Part shown: positions 62,901-64,000 of the stretch, piece after piece
How the letters are laid out: the number at the start of each line of letters is the position of its first letter
Numbering within the stretch: the stretch's first letter is position 1
Assembly: GCA_037576195.1 (NCBI GenBank)
Contig: CM075102.1
Location: 42,590,745-42,654,744, forward strand
Direction of reading: 5' to 3'
Length of the DNA: 64,000 nt
From: Phytoseiulus persimilis
Taxonomy: Eukaryota > Arthropoda > Arachnida > Mesostigmata > Phytoseiidae
Notes under the pieces: model-generated
Database searches by the model: none
Told to the model about the DNA's origin: nothing
What the model saw: only the letters and a program-made list of their open reading frames with translations
Translations under genes and position numbers: made by a program

Positions 62901-64000
62901 ACGAGTCTTAGCCAGAGGCGCAGGGGATGCCCTTGTGACGTCGAGTCGGTGTGCCTACCTTTGTTTGTGAAGTGGCGTCGGCAAAATAACTGACTCGGCG
63001 AAAACATTCACCGCGGAGAGAGGGACGCCGAACAATCGTAGAATTTTCTCGAGACATCTCGGTCCACTTTCCACTCTTCGGAAGCTAATCTAAGGCCCGT
63101 CCTAGGGTTCCATTCGCCCCTCAGCTCGCTTCTGCCGATGGCATGGGGAACAGACGGATTTCGCTCATTTCGAGCACGGTGATTGCAAGCGAAGGGTCGG
63201 TTCTCTCTCGGCGAAGGGAAATCGATCCGCCAATGCCGGGAACTCGAGGCGAACCCCGCTAGGGAGAATACCCCCCGGGGAGCCGTATCCTCGAAAGTTG
63301 TGGATCAGCAGTGCAGGGAATCCACGGAAGCCGTGACGTTTCAGTGGCTCAATACCAGGGCGATTGTTTTCGTGCGACGGATCTGCGAGAAATCGGGATT
63401 CGTGAGGGGGAACAGAATCGAGACAGAAAAGTCCAGTCTGGGAAAGATCCGTATGTTTGAGGCGGCAGGAGGAATGACGATCAAGGCCCATCTGGCGATC
63501 GAACGCTCGAGGGACAAACGGGCCGACCGATGACTCGTGTTTGCAGTCACGCACAGAAAACTCAAGCTCGGCAGACATAAAGACGTAGCCCCACGTCCTC
63601 GAAAAGACTTCCGCGGGAACCAACTTCGCAGAAACCCATTCCGCCGAAGACTTCCCCTTCCCTCGTCGCAAACTAGCTTGGCGGGGAGCGCCTCTTTTTG
63701 ACCTGGGCGCGCTTGATCGGATGTCCGCAGTCAAAGCCGTGCATTCTCGATCAGTTGCCGCTGATTGTTCTTGTTGATTGAGCGCGACGCTATCCTAATG
63801 GGCATCGCAGAGTTCCTGCACCCCTGTCGGAAGTTGACTCAAAAACCTTGGGGTTAGAAGGGCCTTTTCCTCCAAGGCAGTTGGTAGACCACACCCGGGA
63901 GTTCATGATTGTTGGCCGATAGCTCCGAGGGAGCTTCCCTAAAAATGACGCGCAGGTGGTCATCTTATGCGTTGCCGCCGAATCAAGCTCCGACAGGGAA
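53916..64000. other. No gene seen in this 10-kb stretch
   Basis: Open frames up to 189 codons occur on both strands, mostly overlapping and without known domains. An AAC-repeat tract lies at 58755-58770 and pyrimidine-rich DNA at about 58190-58430. Some minus-strand stretches (56.2-56.9 kb, 61.0-62.6 kb) look protein-like over short distances but change frame often; they may be decayed genes, and I could not assign a family. Confidence 0.35.

Noticed and set aside
1-64000. tRNA genes, CRISPR arrays, operons
   Set aside because: TTCGA-containing sites lack a matching A box and acceptor stem at tRNA spacing; no regular spaced repeats exist; gene structure is that of an animal nuclear genome.

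Overview
The window looks like animal, probably arthropod, nuclear DNA. Base composition is balanced, the one large gene is split by GT-AG introns, and canonical AATAAA signals and short inverted-repeat DNA transposons are present. Three features make a mite or other chelicerate my best guess: intronless versions of genes that are multi-exon in vertebrates, compact introns of 110-270 bp beside much longer ones, and a glutamate receptor of arthropod kainate type. The species cannot be fixed from the sequence alone.

Layout: (1) 3.1-4.6 kb, minus strand: an intronless, intact Golgi pH regulator gene (GPHR/GPR89) with a polyadenylation signal about 70 bp past its stop. (2) 8.8-31.2 kb, plus strand: thirteen exons of a kainate-type ionotropic glutamate receptor. 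They cover about 835 residues, from the middle of the amino-terminal domain through both ligand-binding half-domains, the pore and the cytoplasmic tail. The first exon or exons (signal peptide and start of the amino-terminal domain) were not found. All splice junctions keep phase. Beyond the annotated TGA the same frame stays open for 82 codons and splices in frame to a last small exon ending in a possible PDZ-ligand tail. This is the most interesting observation here. (3) 31.6-34.1 kb: A/C-rich sequence, probably the receptor's 3' untranslated region, with a perfect 16-bp hairpin. (4) 37.7-38.9 kb, minus strand: a secreted Ala/Pro/Lys-rich protein of unknown function with a likely 5' UTR intron. 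(5) 41.6-42.1 kb, minus strand: an intronless, intact MTH1/NUDT1 Nudix hydrolase. (6) 43.0-48.6 kb: a cluster of non-autonomous inverted-repeat DNA elements, including one inserted into an arm of another. (7) 52.0-53.2 kb, minus strand: a decayed serpin-like pseudogene. (8) The remaining stretches, including 53.9-64 kb, show no gene I can support.

The genes do not form a pathway. They are ordinary neighbours: a Golgi ion-homeostasis protein, a synaptic receptor, a secreted protein and a nucleotide-pool sanitising enzyme.
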